The notes: generated by a model not told the origin, from the sequence alone. Numbered from the stretch's first letter, positions 32,032-44,969 are shown. The stretch is 64,000 bases of DNA from Conus ventricosus (GCA_018398815.1 CM031609.1:26654021-26718020), one strand, 5' to 3'. Numbers and translations are program-made.

Positions 32032-35000
32032 CTAGGTGTCTATTCTGGTACAGCGACGGGTGTGGCTGGCCAGTCCGATGCAGGAATGACAGTCCCTGTG
32101 GCAGAGCGCACAGATGAAGTCTGACGCTGGTCTGTCTGCCTGGGCTGCAGCCTTTCTTCTCATTCTCTTTTCCCCATGCTGCTGAGCGAATGTCTCTTCG
32201 AACTTGGAGAGACTTTTCTGCACAGTCTGTCTCCAAGCTGACCGTTCGAGGGCTGTTGCTTCCCAGTTGTTCTGGTCGATGTTCAAGGCTTTTAGGTCCC
32301 TCTTGCACACATCTTTGAATCGCAGCTGTGGTCTGCCTGTGGGACGTTTTCCCTGCACAAGCTCTCCATAGAGGAGGTCTTTAGGGATCCGTCCGTCATC
32401 CAGGCGCACGACATGGCCGAGCCAGCGCATACGTCTCTGTTTCAGCAGCGTGTACATGCGGTGCGTCAGGCTCTTTCCAGGACAGCGTTGTTTGGGACCT
32501 TGTCCTGCCAGGTGATGTTCAGAATGCGTCGGAGGCTACGCATATGAAAAGCACTGAGCTTTCGCTCTTGTCAGGCACGCAAAGTCCAAGACTCGCTGCC
32601 ATACAGGAGGGTGCTCACGACGCAGGCTCTGTAGATCTGGATCTTTGTGTGCTCGGTCAGCTTGCTGTTGTTCCATGCTTTCTTTTTCAGTCTGGTCATG
32701 GTGGTAGCTGTCTTGCCGATGCGCCTGTTGAGCTCTGCGTCAAGTGAGAGGGTGTCCGAGATAGTTGAGCCTAGATAAACAAAGCCATGGACGGCATCCA
32801 GTTCATGGTCATTGATGCTGATGACTGGGGGAGAGTCAACATCCTGTCCCATGACCTGTTTTCTTCAAACTAATGGTAAGCCCAAAGTCTTGGCAGGCAT
32901 TGCTGAAGCAAGTCATGAGCTGCTGTAGGTCCTCGGCTGAGTGGGCAGTTACTGCTGCGTCGTCTGCAAAGAGGAAGTCACTCAGGCACCTCAGCTTGAC
33001 TTTTGTCTTGGCTCTTAGTCTGGAGAGGTTGAAGAGCTTTCCGTCTGTCCTGGTTCGGAGGTAGATACCTTCAGCTGCAGGACCAAATACGTGTTTCAGC
33101 ATCACAGCAAAGAAGATTCCAAACAGGGTGGGAGCCAGGACGCAACCCTGTTTCACTCCGCTCCGTATGTTGAAGGCAGCTGTTGTGGAGCCGTAAAAGA
33201 CGACAGTGCCTGTCATGTCTTCGTGGAAGGATCTGATGATGCTGAGAAGTTTGGGTGGGCATCCAATCTTGGGAGGATCTTGAAGAGGCCATCTCTGCTG
33301 ACCAGATCGAAAGCCTTTGTGAGATCTATGAAGGCAATGAAGAGTGGCTGCCTTTGCTCCCTACATTTCTCCTGAAGTTGTTTAAGGGAGAAGATCATAT
33401 CTATAGTGGATCTGTTGGCACGGAAACCGCACTGTGATTCAGGATAAACTTGCTCTGCAAGTACTTGGAGCCTCTTCAGTACTACTCGTGCAAAATCTTT
33501 CCCAACGATACTAAGGAGGGATATGCCACGATAATTATTGCAATCGCTTCTGTCACCTTTGTTTTTGTACAGTGTGACGACGTTAGCATCACTCATGTCT
33601 TGCGGTACTTCGCCTTCACTCCAACAGAGGCAGAGGATTTCATACAACTTGGTCATAAGTGTCTCTTTACAGCACTTCAGTACTTCGGCGGGAATACCGT
33701 CTTTCCCTGGTGCCTTGCCAGAGGCAAGAGCGTCCAGGGCCTCGTTGAGTTCCTCTATGGTTGGTTCTCTGTCAAGCTCTTCCAATTCTGGTCGGCGCTC
33801 TATGGCATTCAGGGCATCTTCTGTCACTACATTTTCCCTTGCATATAGCTCAGTGTAGTGTTCTACCCAGCGCTCCATCTGTTGTTCTCTGTCCTGAATC
33901 ACCTCCCCTGTAGCTGATTTCATAGGGGCAGTTTTCTTTTGTGTTGGGCCCAATGCCTGCTTGATGCCGTCATACCTCGCCTTAATGTTGCCTGTGTCAG
34001 CTGCAATCTGGATCTGGGAGCAGAGCTGAAGCCAATAATCGTTAGCGCATTGCCTGGCACACTGCTGGACTTTGCTGCGAGCAGCACGGAGAACCTGGAG
34101 GTTCTGCTCACTAGGGTTGGTTTTGTATGCTGTCAGGGCATTTCTCTTGGCCTCGATGACTGGTGTCATTTCTTTCTAAATGGGCTTCGAACCAGTCAGC
34201 TGACTTGCTGGTCTTTTTGCCAAAGGTGGACATGGCAGCGTTGTAGACAGCATCTCTGAAGTGTTCCCATCGGTCTTGGGCATTTGCAGTGGGTGGGCCA
34301 GGGAGAGAATCCTCCAACACACGTGCGAACTTTTCCACTTTTCTTTGATCGCTTGTTTTGCTGGTGTCGATGCGAGGCCGGCCCTCCTTTCTCGTACTGT
34401 GTGCAGTCTCTTCGCGCGAGCTTCACTTTGCTGCACACCAAAGAGTGGTCAGTATCACAATCGGCGCTCTGGTAGCTGCGAGTGATCTTGATGCTGGAAA
34501 GGTTGACGCGTCTGGTGAGGATCAGATCGAGCTGATGCCAGTGTTTGGATCGAGGGTGTCTCCAGGAGACTCGATGCTGAGGCTTCGTGTTGAAGAAAGT
34601 GTTACTGACGTACAACCCATGAGGACAGCAGAGCTCTAGCAAGCGCTGGCTATTCTCGTTCATTTTCCCAATGCCGAACTGACCCAAGCAGGTGGGCCAG
34701 GAGTTGTGATCGACACCTACTCTGGCGTTGAAATCGCCTGCGATGAACAGTAATTCTCTGTCGGGAATTCTCCTTATAGCAGCACTGAGGTCGTCATAAA
34801 ACTTGTCTTTTGCTCCTGCTGTGGATGCCAAAGTTGGTGCGTAGGCACTAATTAGACTGACTGGTCCCGGTGATGTTTGGAGTAGGAGAGACAGGATTCG
34901 TTCTGTTCCTTCTGCTGGTGGGTTATGGACTCCAATAATCTGTTTCTAACTGCGAATCCCACGCCGTGTTCTCTGACCTCGTCTGATGGTTTGCCCTGCC

Positions 35001-35267
35001 AGAACAGGGTGAAGTCTCTCTCCCTCACAGATCTGTTTCTGGGAGCCTGGTTTCTTGAAGGGCGACAGTGTCCATCTGCAGTCTGCTCAATTCTCTGTCG
35101 ATGACGGCTGTCTTGCGAGCATCGTTTACTTCCTGCAGGTCGTCAGAAAAGCCTGGAGTCATTGTCCTTACCTTCCATGTACCCAATTTCAGGGCGGAAG
35201 TTTTCATTTTTCTGTTGCCTGGTGCATGGTTATCGATCCGCTTGTCGGTTTTCACCCTAAACCCCAC
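32032..35267 (-). pseudogene. LINE 2 ORF: endonuclease, reverse transcriptase, Cys/His tail
   Basis: Start at 35267 (MGFRVKTDKRIDNHAPGNRK). Endonuclease motifs LGTWKVRTM, ALQETRLPE, FIAGDFNARVGVDHNSWP (34770) and DTDHSLVCSK (34460). The RT lies in a 318-residue open stretch (34169-33213) with GKAPGKDGIPAEVLK, NNYRGISLLSIVGKDFARV, QCGFRANRSTIDMIF and AFIDLTKAFDLVSRDGLF. Then come SGVKQGCVLAPTLFGIFF and the active site FLFADDAAV (about 32970). The C-terminal part has RMRWLGHVVRLDDGRIPKDL and the CALCHRDCHSCIGLASHTRR finger. Frame changes occur near 34840, 34170-34430, 33215, 32850 and 32460. Confidence 0.8.
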
Positions 35268-35269
35268 GC

Positions 35270-36005
35270 ACCCAGTGAGGCTAACGGGCCGTGGCGAGGC
35301 AGCACCTTACTGGCTGGGGACTGCCCAGCTTAAGGCGGCGGTAGCTGCCCAGTGAGATGCGATGACCTCTCCCACCGTCGGAAGCAGCCCCTGGCGTCTG
35401 ACTCTACGCCAATTGAGTATGCAGACTTATAACCAGTAGACTGCTACTTCCCGTGTTTTGTCGACGCTGTAAAGCGAAGCTGGAGTGACCTCTCCAAAGC
35501 GCAAAGCCTGGGTAAGTAAGTATGGAGGGCAAGCTGTTACCCATGCAGCAGACCCCCCTCTCCACGTCGCTGGAATGGTCCATTGGAAAGGCAAACGCCG
35601 ATACACATGGTTCCAGTGCCGTCGCAGGAGTTGCCAGAACGTTGCTGTATACAGCCTCGGACTGCCTTCTTGGGGACTCCGACTCCGGATTTTTCCTCAG
35701 GGTTGACTCCCGAAGCCTTTCTTAAGAGTGGGTATAGCCGCAAGGCAGCGGAGGTTTGAGATCAGAGTTTTCCTTCTCTTAGGTGGGCTGTCTTCCCAGA
35801 CTAATGAGCCCCATCTGCCCAAGAAGGGGTATTAGCCCCACACAAACCCGTTTAACCTCCGGGTGAGTTGGTCTACATTAGTCTGACCTCTACCCTTCGA
35901 CCTGTCCAGCTTGGGTGGCCCTACCAGGAGCATACAGCTCCCGCTGGCATAGCTCTCTGGGTCATAGAGGTACACAAGCTCCCACACCACGACAAGGAGT
36001 AGACC
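35270..36005 (-). other. 5' untranslated region of LINE 2
   Basis: About 730 bp between the first Met of LINE 2 and the (CATA)n block. It is GC-richer than the surroundings and has no long frame on the element strand. It presumably carries the internal promoter of the element. Confidence 0.45.
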
Positions 36006-36007
36006 GT

Positions 36008-36262
36008 GTACATACATACATACATACATCATACATACATACATACATACATACATACTAACATACATACCATACATACATACATACATAAACACACATA
36101 CATACATACATACATACATTCAAACCATGCATACACGCACGCACGCACGCATACATACATACATACATATACATACATACATACATACATACATACATAC
36201 ATACATACATACATAATGCATACATACATACATACATACATACATACTTACATACATTCATA
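36008..36262. repeat. (CATA)n microsatellite
   Basis: Imperfect (CATA)n with a short (CACG)n interruption near 36137. It borders the 5' end of LINE 2; a similar block lies beyond its 3' end. Confidence 0.9.
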
Positions 36263-36514
36263 CATAACCTACAAAAATGGTCTCAGTATCAGTTTCAATC
36301 AAATTCTTTATGAGGTGCAGTCGTTGGATGGATGAAAGGGCTGCTGATATTTGCCAGTGTACTGAAAAGCATGGTCTGAAAACTGAACACACCTTAAATG
36401 AGGGAAAAAGACAGCCACACGCAAAAAGAATGCCACATGGTTATCGTAAATTAAACAATACAAAGAAACATGTGTGCTGTGAATGTAAGCATGTTTGTGT
36501 TTGTTTGTGTGTGT

Positions 36515-36625
36515 AAGCGTGTGTGTGTGTGTGTGTTGGTGTGGGTGTGTGTGTGGTGGTGTGTGTGGTGTGTGTGGTGTGTGTGTGGGTGTGTGTGTGG
36601 TGTGTGTGTGTGTGTGTGTGTGGGA

Positions 36626-36690
<65 letters not shown>
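36515..36690. repeat. (GT)n then (GA)n microsatellites
   Basis: (GT)n with G interruptions at 36515-36622, joined to (GA)n at 36629-36689. Confidence 0.9.
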
Positions 36691-37594
36691 ATATGGCTGT
36701 TCAAGTTGTGCTATTTATGTGTTTGTGTGTCACATGTGTTGGTCTGTTCTAAATTTATATGATTTTGTATGTCATGTTACTTTTATTTGTCTTTTCCAAG
36801 AGTTGGTGAGGTTGAAGTTTGCGTCATTCATTGCTTGCAACAGATTTGCAAAAAAGAAGAAATATTGGGATTGAATATTACCCTGTCCTCAGCCTTTCTT
36901 TTCTGACATGTCTGCTCAAAAACCGCTTAAAAAAGAAATAATCTTGTGCTCCTATCAATTTTATTTCCTGTGCATCTAACTACCCAACCATTCCACTATA
37001 ACAGCATGACTTTTCTCCTTCATTCTCTGTTTTGGAGACAGCTGCTATAGTTAACCCTGACACCTCAGTCCAACAGTTTTTCAAGAAAAAGACTGTCTCT
37101 ACTCTCCATACCACATATCCCCCCTCCCGACTTGCTTTCCTCTTCCCATAACCTCCTCTTCTTCTCCCCCTATTAACCAGCAAGCGGCAACCCTTATTTT
37201 TTTTCCCCTCAGACTGGTGGTATGCTGATACTCTTCACAGGCCTGCTAATTATTTCCACCATTTATGAGTCTGCCACCTGCTAGTTAAAAAAGATATCTA
37301 TCGCCTGAATTATTCTATCGAGTGTTACAAAAAGGTGAGTAGGATCATTGTCGGAGGTCTTCAATGTGAACAGTTTTATTTCATTTTCATCATTCCATTT
37401 ATCTTTTGCACGCAACATTGATTCATGAATTCAAACTTTGGTCAATACTTTGCAGAAAGACAGTTAAAAATATGTGTCCCAAAGTTTAGAAGAAAGCAAG
37501 GGATGGGGGGGGGGGGGGGAGTGATAAAACCGTCATGACTACCGTAAGGCCAGGTAACATTGGAGCAAATCTTCAGGTTTGGCATGGAGTTCCA
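36691..37594. other. Intergenic, no gene seen
   Basis: No gene recognised. Poly-G at 37506-37519 lies about 80 bp before the apparent 5' end of LINE 3. Confidence 0.45.
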
Positions 37595-37599
37595 ATTTA

Positions 37600-40500
37600 T
37601 CAGCTAGTAGTTGTTTGATGGCGCCCGGGACCAGGCTGCTTCCAATTGAGTAGTGGGGCGACCATCCCCAACCCGGCGGGTCCCCGGGTGGCGGATAGGG
37701 GAACGGCCCTCAGATATGGGGGTTAGCTGCGATATACGTCAGGCTTGCCTGGCAGAATAAGCAGTCCTGGACCAACTGGCGATGTTCCTACCAGGACGGG
37801 GTGGGTCAACAGGTGGCACTGTTGCCCTCAATGAAATACCCCATGTGTCCTAAAACGGGTTCAATCATGCGGTCAAGAGGCGCGTTATAACCTCTAGCCA
37901 CGGGTGGGATCCCGAGAAGCAATCCCCCCTGTGCTCACAGGGTAGGACGTACAGGCCATGAGCTAAGGGTGAGGCACCCCAAAAGAAAACTCCAGCTGAA
38001 GACGGAGGTATCGGGCCACTGGCGCAACTAAAACCACGATACCACGCATCTACGCTTTCATGATGATGCAGTCCACAGAAATTCGATGTGGCGCTCGACC
38101 TTCGGAGACCCGCCGGGGAGGTCGGGAGCCGGGCCCTATGCCTCAAAGGGGCCCACCCAAGCAGTCGGTGGTCGGACAAGGAAATTCGGCATGCCTATGC
38201 GAGGAAGAAGGAGACCTCATCCTCCTGCTGGTGCCAAGCAAACAATATCTCACAGAATGCTCAACATTCTCCAGTGGAATGCAGAAGGGGTGCAGAAGAA
38301 GAACTTGGCCTGGCAGAAAGGATGCAACAAGAAAATATTGATATCGCATGTGTCCAAGAGACACATTTGACCGTAAACCATCGCTTTCAAGTGAGGGGTT
38401 ATGAGACCATCAGGTTGGACCGTGAGGAAAGAAAGAAAGGAGGGGTGCTTGTCTTGTAGCGGAATTCTATTCTATCGCCGCACAAGAACTCAAGATCAAC
38501 ACCAATCAACAGGCAGAGATCCAAGGGTTGATATAGTCCTTAAGGAACACAACATAAGGATCTACAATGTCTATTGCCTTCAAGACCGTGATCTTTCCCT
38601 CACATACCTGAACATCCCAGACAACACCTGCGTGGTGGTGGGAGATTTTAACAGTCACTCAGAGAGATGGGCTATGACGAGACGGACAAGAGAGGCGAAG
38701 AAGTTGAGGATTGGGAGATTGACACACATCTTCATCTCATCAACCAAGAAGATGATGAACCCACCTTCTACTCTAGACGCTGGATGACCACATCAACACC
38801 AGATCTAGCGGTCGCCACCAATGACTTGTTCGTCAGAACCAAAAGAACAGTCCTCAAACCACCTTGGAGGAAGTGACCACAAGCCCGTCAAACTCTCTAT
38901 CAACCTCAACTTGCAGGCTCCTCATAGCTCAAGCAAAGTGTTTTCCCCACTGGAATTATAAAAAGGCGGATTGGACTTTCTTCGAGACCCTCAAAGATAC
39001 ATACACAAAGCCAATCAACATCAGGCAGAAGGACTCAAACAAGATGGTTCAAGAGTTCACAAAGGCCGTCTTGAAAGCTGCTACAGAATCCATCCCAAGA
39101 GGAGCACGTACAGACTACAAACCCTACTGACGGAGGAACTCCAGAATCTGGAAGATGCTGTTACTGAAGCCAGGGGCCGGGCAGAAAAGCAGCCATAACT
39201 GGAGAACAACATAGTGCTGAAGGAAGTAACTGCCAGATACAAGCTGACCTGCGCACAAGCAGCAAGGAAAAGCTGGCAAGAAACTGAAAACTGAAAGCCT
39301 GAATCTCGACAAGGATTGCAGCAAGCTGTGGAAACTGGCCAGAACCCTCAGTAACGAAACAACAAATCAGTCCAAAATAACAATACAAGAAAAAGGAAAT
39401 TACCTCTCTGAAAGAAAGCAGCAGACCACTTCATAGACGTCTATGAAAACATCAGCAATCTGGAAGTCCCTCCTGAACATAGAGCTGCAGTGCACAGGGC
39501 CCAAGGTGAACTTCATGAGAAAGAGCCCCAGAGGAAGTCATGACCACAGCTTTCACAGAGAAAGAGCTGGAGGAAGCGTTGCAGAGCCTCAACCTAAAGA
39601 AGTCACCTGGACCAGAAGGAATCACCAATGAAATGATTCTGCATCTTGGGATGAAGAGCAAGGCAGTCCTTCTAACAATTTTTAACTCCAGCTGGAAGAC
39701 AGGATCAGTACCACAGTGTTGGAGGGAAGCAGACATGATCCCCACTCACAAAAAGGGAAAGGACAAGTCGAAGGCTGACAGCTACAGACCCATCAGCTTT
39801 ACAAGCTGCTTAGGAAGGCTGATGGAGAGACTTGTCAACACAAGGCTTGTCTGGCACCTTGAGGAGCATCAGCTGCTGAGCCCTGAACAGGTGGGCTTCC
39901 GCCAACACAGATCAACACAAGATCAGATCACATTCATCACTCAAAGCATAGAAGACGCTTTCCAAGAAAAGAAGAACACGCTTGCTGTCTGGATTGACAT
40001 GGAGAAGGCGTTCGACAAAGTCTGGAAGGACGGACTCAGGCTTAAACTACGGCCATGTGTGTGTCTGGGAAGATGTACACCTAGATCAGCCAGTACCTAC
40101 ACAACCGCCAAGCCCGAGTAAAGATTCAGGGCCAAAAGAGCAAGAAGAAGGTGCTGAGACAGGGAGTACCACAAGGAGGAGTCCTTTCGCCAACGCTGTT
40201 CCACATCTTTATAGATGACATCATCAGAGATCTGCCAAGAGGGGTCAGAGGAGCGATCTACGCAGATGACCCGGTACTATATGGTGCTCTGAAGAGTACA
40301 CCACTACAGCACAGGTACGCCTCCAGTCTGTGCTCAATAAGATCAGCGACTGGACCAAGGAATGGCTTCTCTCTGTCAACTCAAGCAAAACAACCTACAC
40401 AGTCTTCAGCCTATCCAGCAAGAAGTAAGAGGTGAAGCTGACTCTGAACAACCAAAGGCTTGCAGAGGAACCCACACCCACCTACCTGAGAGTGACCTTT

Positions 40501-41965
40501 GACCGCAGGCTCACTTAGAAACAGCAGATAACCAGATGCTGTAGCAGGGCCAAGCTGAGACTGGCGATCGTGAAGAAACTTGCAGGAATGGACTGGGGGC
40601 TGACGAACGTATCCTGAAGAGACTCTATACGGGGAGAGTCCGACCTGTAGTTGAGTATGGGACATCAGCATGGGCATCAGCTGCAAAGTCTAACCTTGAC
40701 CATCTGAACAAGATACAGAACCAAGCTCAGCGTGTCATAACTGGCGCCATGAGATCCACCCCAATCCTGAAGATGGAGGAGACCACTGGGCTACAGTCAC
40801 TGGAGGACAGAAGGGACACAAAGATCCTCATCCAGGCAGCAAATTCAAACGCCTTGAAAACCATCCAATGAACGACAGAATGAGCAGACCCACCAAGAGC
40901 CGACTGAAAAGAGGCAGCTTCATCCACCAGTCAAGACGCCTTGAAAGACAGATCCCAGTCTTGATGGAACACGAAGCAAAGCCTATCGCGGCAAATGTCT
41001 CCCACCCATCTTGGAGAGGCAGGTGTTCCCAACAGTCGTCACCAGCATTCCCGGAGTGGAGAAGAGAGGAACACAGTCAGACACCCAAAGGAAAGCCCTG
41101 GCCATGGAGTACATCTGCAACCAGTACCCCCAGGAAGACTGGACCCATGTCTTTACAGATGGCTCCGCTACAGAAGCAACGAGGGATGGTGGAGCTGGAA
41201 TCTTCCTCCGATACAAAGACGGAGATGAAGAAATTGCAATCCCGACAGGAAAATACTGCACCAACTTACGAGCTGAGCGAGAAGCTCTCTGTGAGGCAGC
41301 CACAACAGTCTCGCAGAACTCCATAAGAACAACAGGGCAGGTGGTGGTGTTCTCAGACGCTCTCTCCATGCTCCAAGCCCTCAAGAACTCCCGCTGCAAA
41401 GAACAGAACCATCTCACTTCAGCCCTTGTTGCCCTGAGTGCCAGAGTGGAGAAAGTGGTGATACAATGGGTACCAGCACACTGTGGCATCAGAGGCAACG
41501 AAAAAGCGGACATTCTGGCAAAAGACGGTGCACAGAAGGAGCAGGCCAACAACCTGGTGTCATGCGATGAAATCAAGACAATCATCAAGGCCAGCAAGGA
41601 ATAAAGTGGCGCCTCCAGCACCCCAAACACAACCCAGAAGACACATACCATTTGCTGGGATGACGGGAACAGGTCAAGATCTTCCGCCTGAGGACTGACA
41701 CAATCGCCTGCTCCACCACATGCACACAAAATTTGGCATTGGACAGAGTGGAGAGTGCCCTTGTGGTGAGGGACCAATGACAACCGACCACATCCTTCAA
41801 GACTGTATGACGCATGCAGCATCCAGAAGGAAGTACTGGCCAACACCGACAGCAGTGGAAGCCAAGTTGTACGGCACCCTGGAGGAGCTGTGGTGGACGG
41901 CAGCCCTCATCGAGGACATCGGGCTGCTCATCTAATGGGAAGCGAACGAGGAAGAAGAAGAAGAA
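37600..41965 (+). mobile_element. Third LINE (endonuclease, RT, RNase H), + strand
   Basis: GC-rich 5' region from about 37600, ORF2-type coding region 38257-41935, and a 3' end marked by (GAA)n (41948-41967) just after the stop. A GAA-type 3' tail and an RNase H domain fit I/Ingi-like LINEs of invertebrates (from memory). Frameshifts are frequent in the endonuclease half and fewer in the RT and RNase H. Confidence 0.75.
38257..41935 (+). pseudogene. LINE 3 ORF2: endonuclease, reverse transcriptase, RNase H
   Basis: Start MLNILQWNAEGVQKKNL at 38257, preceded by an open Arg/Gly/Pro-rich leader. Endonuclease: DIACVQETHLT (38338) and GDFNSHSERW (38641); a SDHKPVK motif is legible near 38870 only across a frame change. 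RT: LNLKKSPGPEGITNEMIL (39590), YRPISFTSCLGRLMERLV (39783), GFRQHRSTQDQITF (39895), WIDMEKAFDKVWKDGL (39991) and LRQGVPQGGVLSPTLF (40152). The active site reads YADDPVLYG (40258), with Pro at a usually hydrophobic position. RNase H: HVFTDGSATEA (41146), LRAEREALCEA (41269), VFSDALSMLQAL (41350) and WVPAHCGIRGNEKADILAK (41467). C-terminal knuckle: CPCGEGPMTTDHILQDC (41757). Confidence 0.75.
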
Positions 41966-42076
41966 GTTTGATGGCGCAATTAGTAAGACGTCCACCCTCC
42001 AAGTGAAATGCCATGGGTTGAAGCCTCATCTAGGGCAATATTTTTTTCTTTATTATATTTTATTACTTTTACAATC

Positions 42077-42078
<2 letters not shown>

Positions 42079-42108
<30 letters not shown>

Positions 42109-42263
42109 ACAGCATTTTTGTCTTACAAACCCAGGCAAAGCTGAGGAACCTGCTAGCTGTAATAATTTGATACATCATTCATGGGTAATGACATTTTGGG
42201 TAACACAACTGCCTACTGATTGTAGTGGGATTGTGTTTTTTGGGGGTGGGGGGGGGGGGGGGG
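42079..42263. repeat. Poly-C and poly-G tracts
   Basis: Poly-C at about 42079-42108 and a G-rich run at about 42240-42263. Long C and G runs recur through the window. Confidence 0.85.
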
Positions 42264-43080
42264 TAGTAATAAGCAAACACAGCAATATTCAAAACAAGGC
42301 CATGACAAATGATGAAACATACAAGACCAGACATTTGGTTCATAATTTCAGATGACTTTATTCAACAAATCTTGCCATAAACAAAATGTGAAGTGTCTGG
42401 CAACAAGTGTGCAAACCAGATTTACGTCAATCACGCAAATAGAGAAATACACACCTACATATATTAACAGATAGTTTCAAGAAAGATTTGGAGCAACTGT
42501 GTTAGCAATCACAGCTTTTAAGCCACCTCAACTTAGACTGACAGATTAATCGTCTGTATATTCAGGAGAGCCTAAGAGTCTTCAGTTAGCCCTGAATGAA
42601 ATGTTGCAGTCCAATCATTAATCATGTGTGTAATGTGACTCATTGTCTACTATAACACAGTAACTAGCCTTCCAACTAGTGACACTTGACAACCATTGGT
42701 GGCTGACTTAAACAACCTTCAAAACCAGCTAAAATCTGAAGGAAAAAGAATAACAACCAAGTCTTTTTATAGGCCCATTGAGGAGAAGTGTGCGAAAGAT
42801 GCTCTTAATCTGGAATTCTCCCGTTTTTTCTGCGTGTCGTAAAATGTCATGAGATTTAGCAGAAAGAATGGTCTAACCAAGTCAACAACAAACTCTTCAA
42901 GGTGTGTTCAGATCATTGTGATTTTCTTTCATTATTTGTTCGCAACCGAAAACAAGATTCGACTCAGTTATTTCGCCTGGTCTGGATTACAATAGCCCAC
43001 TAGACCCTATAAACTAACCAGATAACACAGACGTAGTGACAGACGGAGTCAAAACCAGCCTGCGCTTTGCACCTCCACGC
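42264..43080. other. Intergenic, no gene seen
   Basis: No coding similarity recognised. Ordinary AT-rich sequence leading into a LINE remnant. Confidence 0.4.
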
Positions 43081-43084
43081 CACG

Positions 43085-43243
43085 GCCACGATCAGTAGTT
43101 CAGCATTACACAGTGCAGAACGCAGTACAGACAGCAGGCGTTGCTTCCACGTACCATAAAGGACTGGATCGAGCCACCCCAGGACGTTGCAGAGGACAAG
43201 ACCATCGACACCTTCGTGTCAAGGGCCTCCCGTCTCCATTGAA
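43085..43243 (+). pseudogene. 3' remnant of a CR1/jockey-like LINE reverse transcriptase
   Basis: A short frame reads QALLPRTIKDWIEPPQDVAE, then TIDTFVSRASRLH and a stop at about 43243. The pattern LPRTIKDW...LP...TFxSR is the usual extreme C-terminus of many LINE RT proteins, so this is probably a 5'-truncated dead insertion. Only about 50 residues are legible. Confidence 0.5.
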
Positions 43244-43249
43244 AGCCAC

Positions 43250-44175
43250 GCCCATTTTTTTTTCTTTTCTTTTTTAACCCCTTGTATAAGTGACAGAATA
43301 ATCAAGTTGCTGATTGAAGTCACTGCTAAGGAAAAAGAAGAGTTAGTACAAACAGAAAACTGATGAAGCACGAGAAGAGTTACACTTCGTTGACACAAAT
43401 GAGGCAAAAAGTAGGCTTAGATCTTGTGCTGACACACTGATGGCTCAATGACCAACAGCTGATGGGTCATTACTATTTTGATGAGCTGGGCTAGAACTGG
43501 TTAACAACATTGAAGACGGCTTGTCCATAGTAAATTTGCATTCTTTCCGCCAAAGGGATTTGATTACAGCTATTATTGAGGAAGGTATCCTTCCTTTTAT
43601 TTCTTTTTTTGCCACAGAAGACCCAGAAAAATATGATTCTGCCAAGAGCAACGTAAAAAGAAAGCGTTCGATGTTGTCCAGGATTACTTAAAAAAGGTTA
43701 TCGGTTTTCGTGTTTGTACACTGCAGCGCTTCCACCTTGTGAATAACTCTAATTTTATTATGAAGAGTAAATATGTTCCCGCGTTCTAACCACATAACGG
43801 AACAGAACTGTCAAAAAGAGAAAAAGTTGCAACGATCGCGTTAAAGAAATGTCAAAGAGTTGGCTCCATTGCAGACGATGACAGCCGGGTCTGGAAACCC
43901 ACCAAAGAGATATGAAGAGTTGCGACCCTTGAATGATACCTAATGACTATTCATCATGCATATGTTTCCACAACGTTGGTAAAAGGCTTACATTTTCAGA
44001 TTAGTTATATTCAGATTAAAATATATCTAATCAATTCAGCACCTTCCCCTTTACTTGCCTTGAAGAAATTAAAACAAGAAAATTTCAACTTTAGTCACAA
44101 TTTTGAAGTTTATATTAACTCCACAAACTACTCAAAAAGGAAAATTTAAAGAAAATTCACAACGCTGGAAAATCG
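43250..44175. other. Intergenic, no gene seen
   Basis: Short frames only, none with recognisable similarity. Confidence 0.4.
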
Positions 44176-44184
44176 AGTGGGTGA

Positions 44185-44202
44185 TGTGTGTGTGTGTGTG
44201 TG

Positions 44203-44251
<49 letters not shown>

Positions 44252-44277
44252 GTGTGTTGTGTGTGTGTGTGTGTGTG

Positions 44278-44363
<86 letters not shown>

Positions 44364-44470
44364 GGTGGGTGGTGTGTGTGGTGTGGTGTGCAGAGGAGAG
44401 GGAGACGGCTAGAAAAAGAAAGAGGGTGCGAGGTGGGGGGGGGGGGGGGGGAGAGAAGGAAAAATGAAGG

Positions 44471-44548
<78 letters not shown>

Positions 44549-44563
44549 GTGTGTGTGTGTGTT
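44185..44563. repeat. (GT)n microsatellite cluster with poly-G
   Basis: Three long (GT)n tracts (44185-44361, 44474-44507 and 44508-44563) with short interruptions and a poly-G run near 44434-44450. Confidence 0.9.
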
Positions 44564-44816
44564 TCCGCATTGCTACAAACACCTACACACAAATGGTGTA
44601 ATCCTGTCTTTATTTATTTTTTCAACATTTTGATCATCATCATTACCGTTATCAGTATTCCTATCAGTAATATAATTATCATCATCACAACCTTGAGTCG
44701 CACATTACCTCCCTTCTGACAGCCTCGTTTTCATTCAACACCTATATTGCGCTGAAGTGATTGAAGATAAGTGACTGTTCGTTTATTTTTGTTGTCCTAA
44801 TTGTTTTGTATCTTGC

Positions 44817-44850
44817 CTGAAGAAGACCTAAGAGGTCGAAACGCGTCGTG
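44817..44850 (+). ncRNA. Hammerhead-ribozyme-like motif (possible Penelope remnant)
   Basis: The sequence has CTGAAGA, then a five-base-pair hairpin GACCT/AGGTC, then GAAAC followed by GCGTC. CUGANGA and GAAA are the two strands of the hammerhead core, and ACGCGT is self-complementary, as in the very short stem III of hammerheads reported from Penelope-like retroelements. One extra A between CTGAAGA and the stem departs from the consensus, so activity is doubtful. No Penelope coding sequence is seen nearby. Confidence 0.3.
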
Positions 44851-44969
44851 TTTTGTCTTGTGATTCGTTTGTCCACTTTCTTTTCGCGGTTCGCTAACAT
44901 TTATTTAAGATTTGTTTAGATTTCCGCCTGTAGTCATCTCATTGTGCAACTACATCTAATATTAACAAT

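Larger units (their letters stand above)
31990..36005 (-). mobile_element. RTE-like LINE (minus strand), nearly full length
   Basis: Non-LTR element read on the minus strand: 5' region about 36005-35270, one long ORF 35267-32032, very short 3' end. Its endonuclease and C-terminal Cys/His tail resemble elements often mis-annotated in invertebrates as craniofacial development protein 2 (from memory). Both ends touch (CATA)n repeats (31875-31988 and 36008-36262), so it either inserted into such an array or duplicated it. About five frameshifts; less decayed than LINEs 1 and 3. Confidence 0.75.

Noticed and set aside
33450..34639. Several + strand frames of 90-130 residues
   Set aside because: Antisense to the endonuclease and RT of LINE 2.
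40983..41846. 287-residue minus-strand open frame
   Set aside because: Antisense to the RNase H part of LINE 3, which has clear motifs on the + strand.
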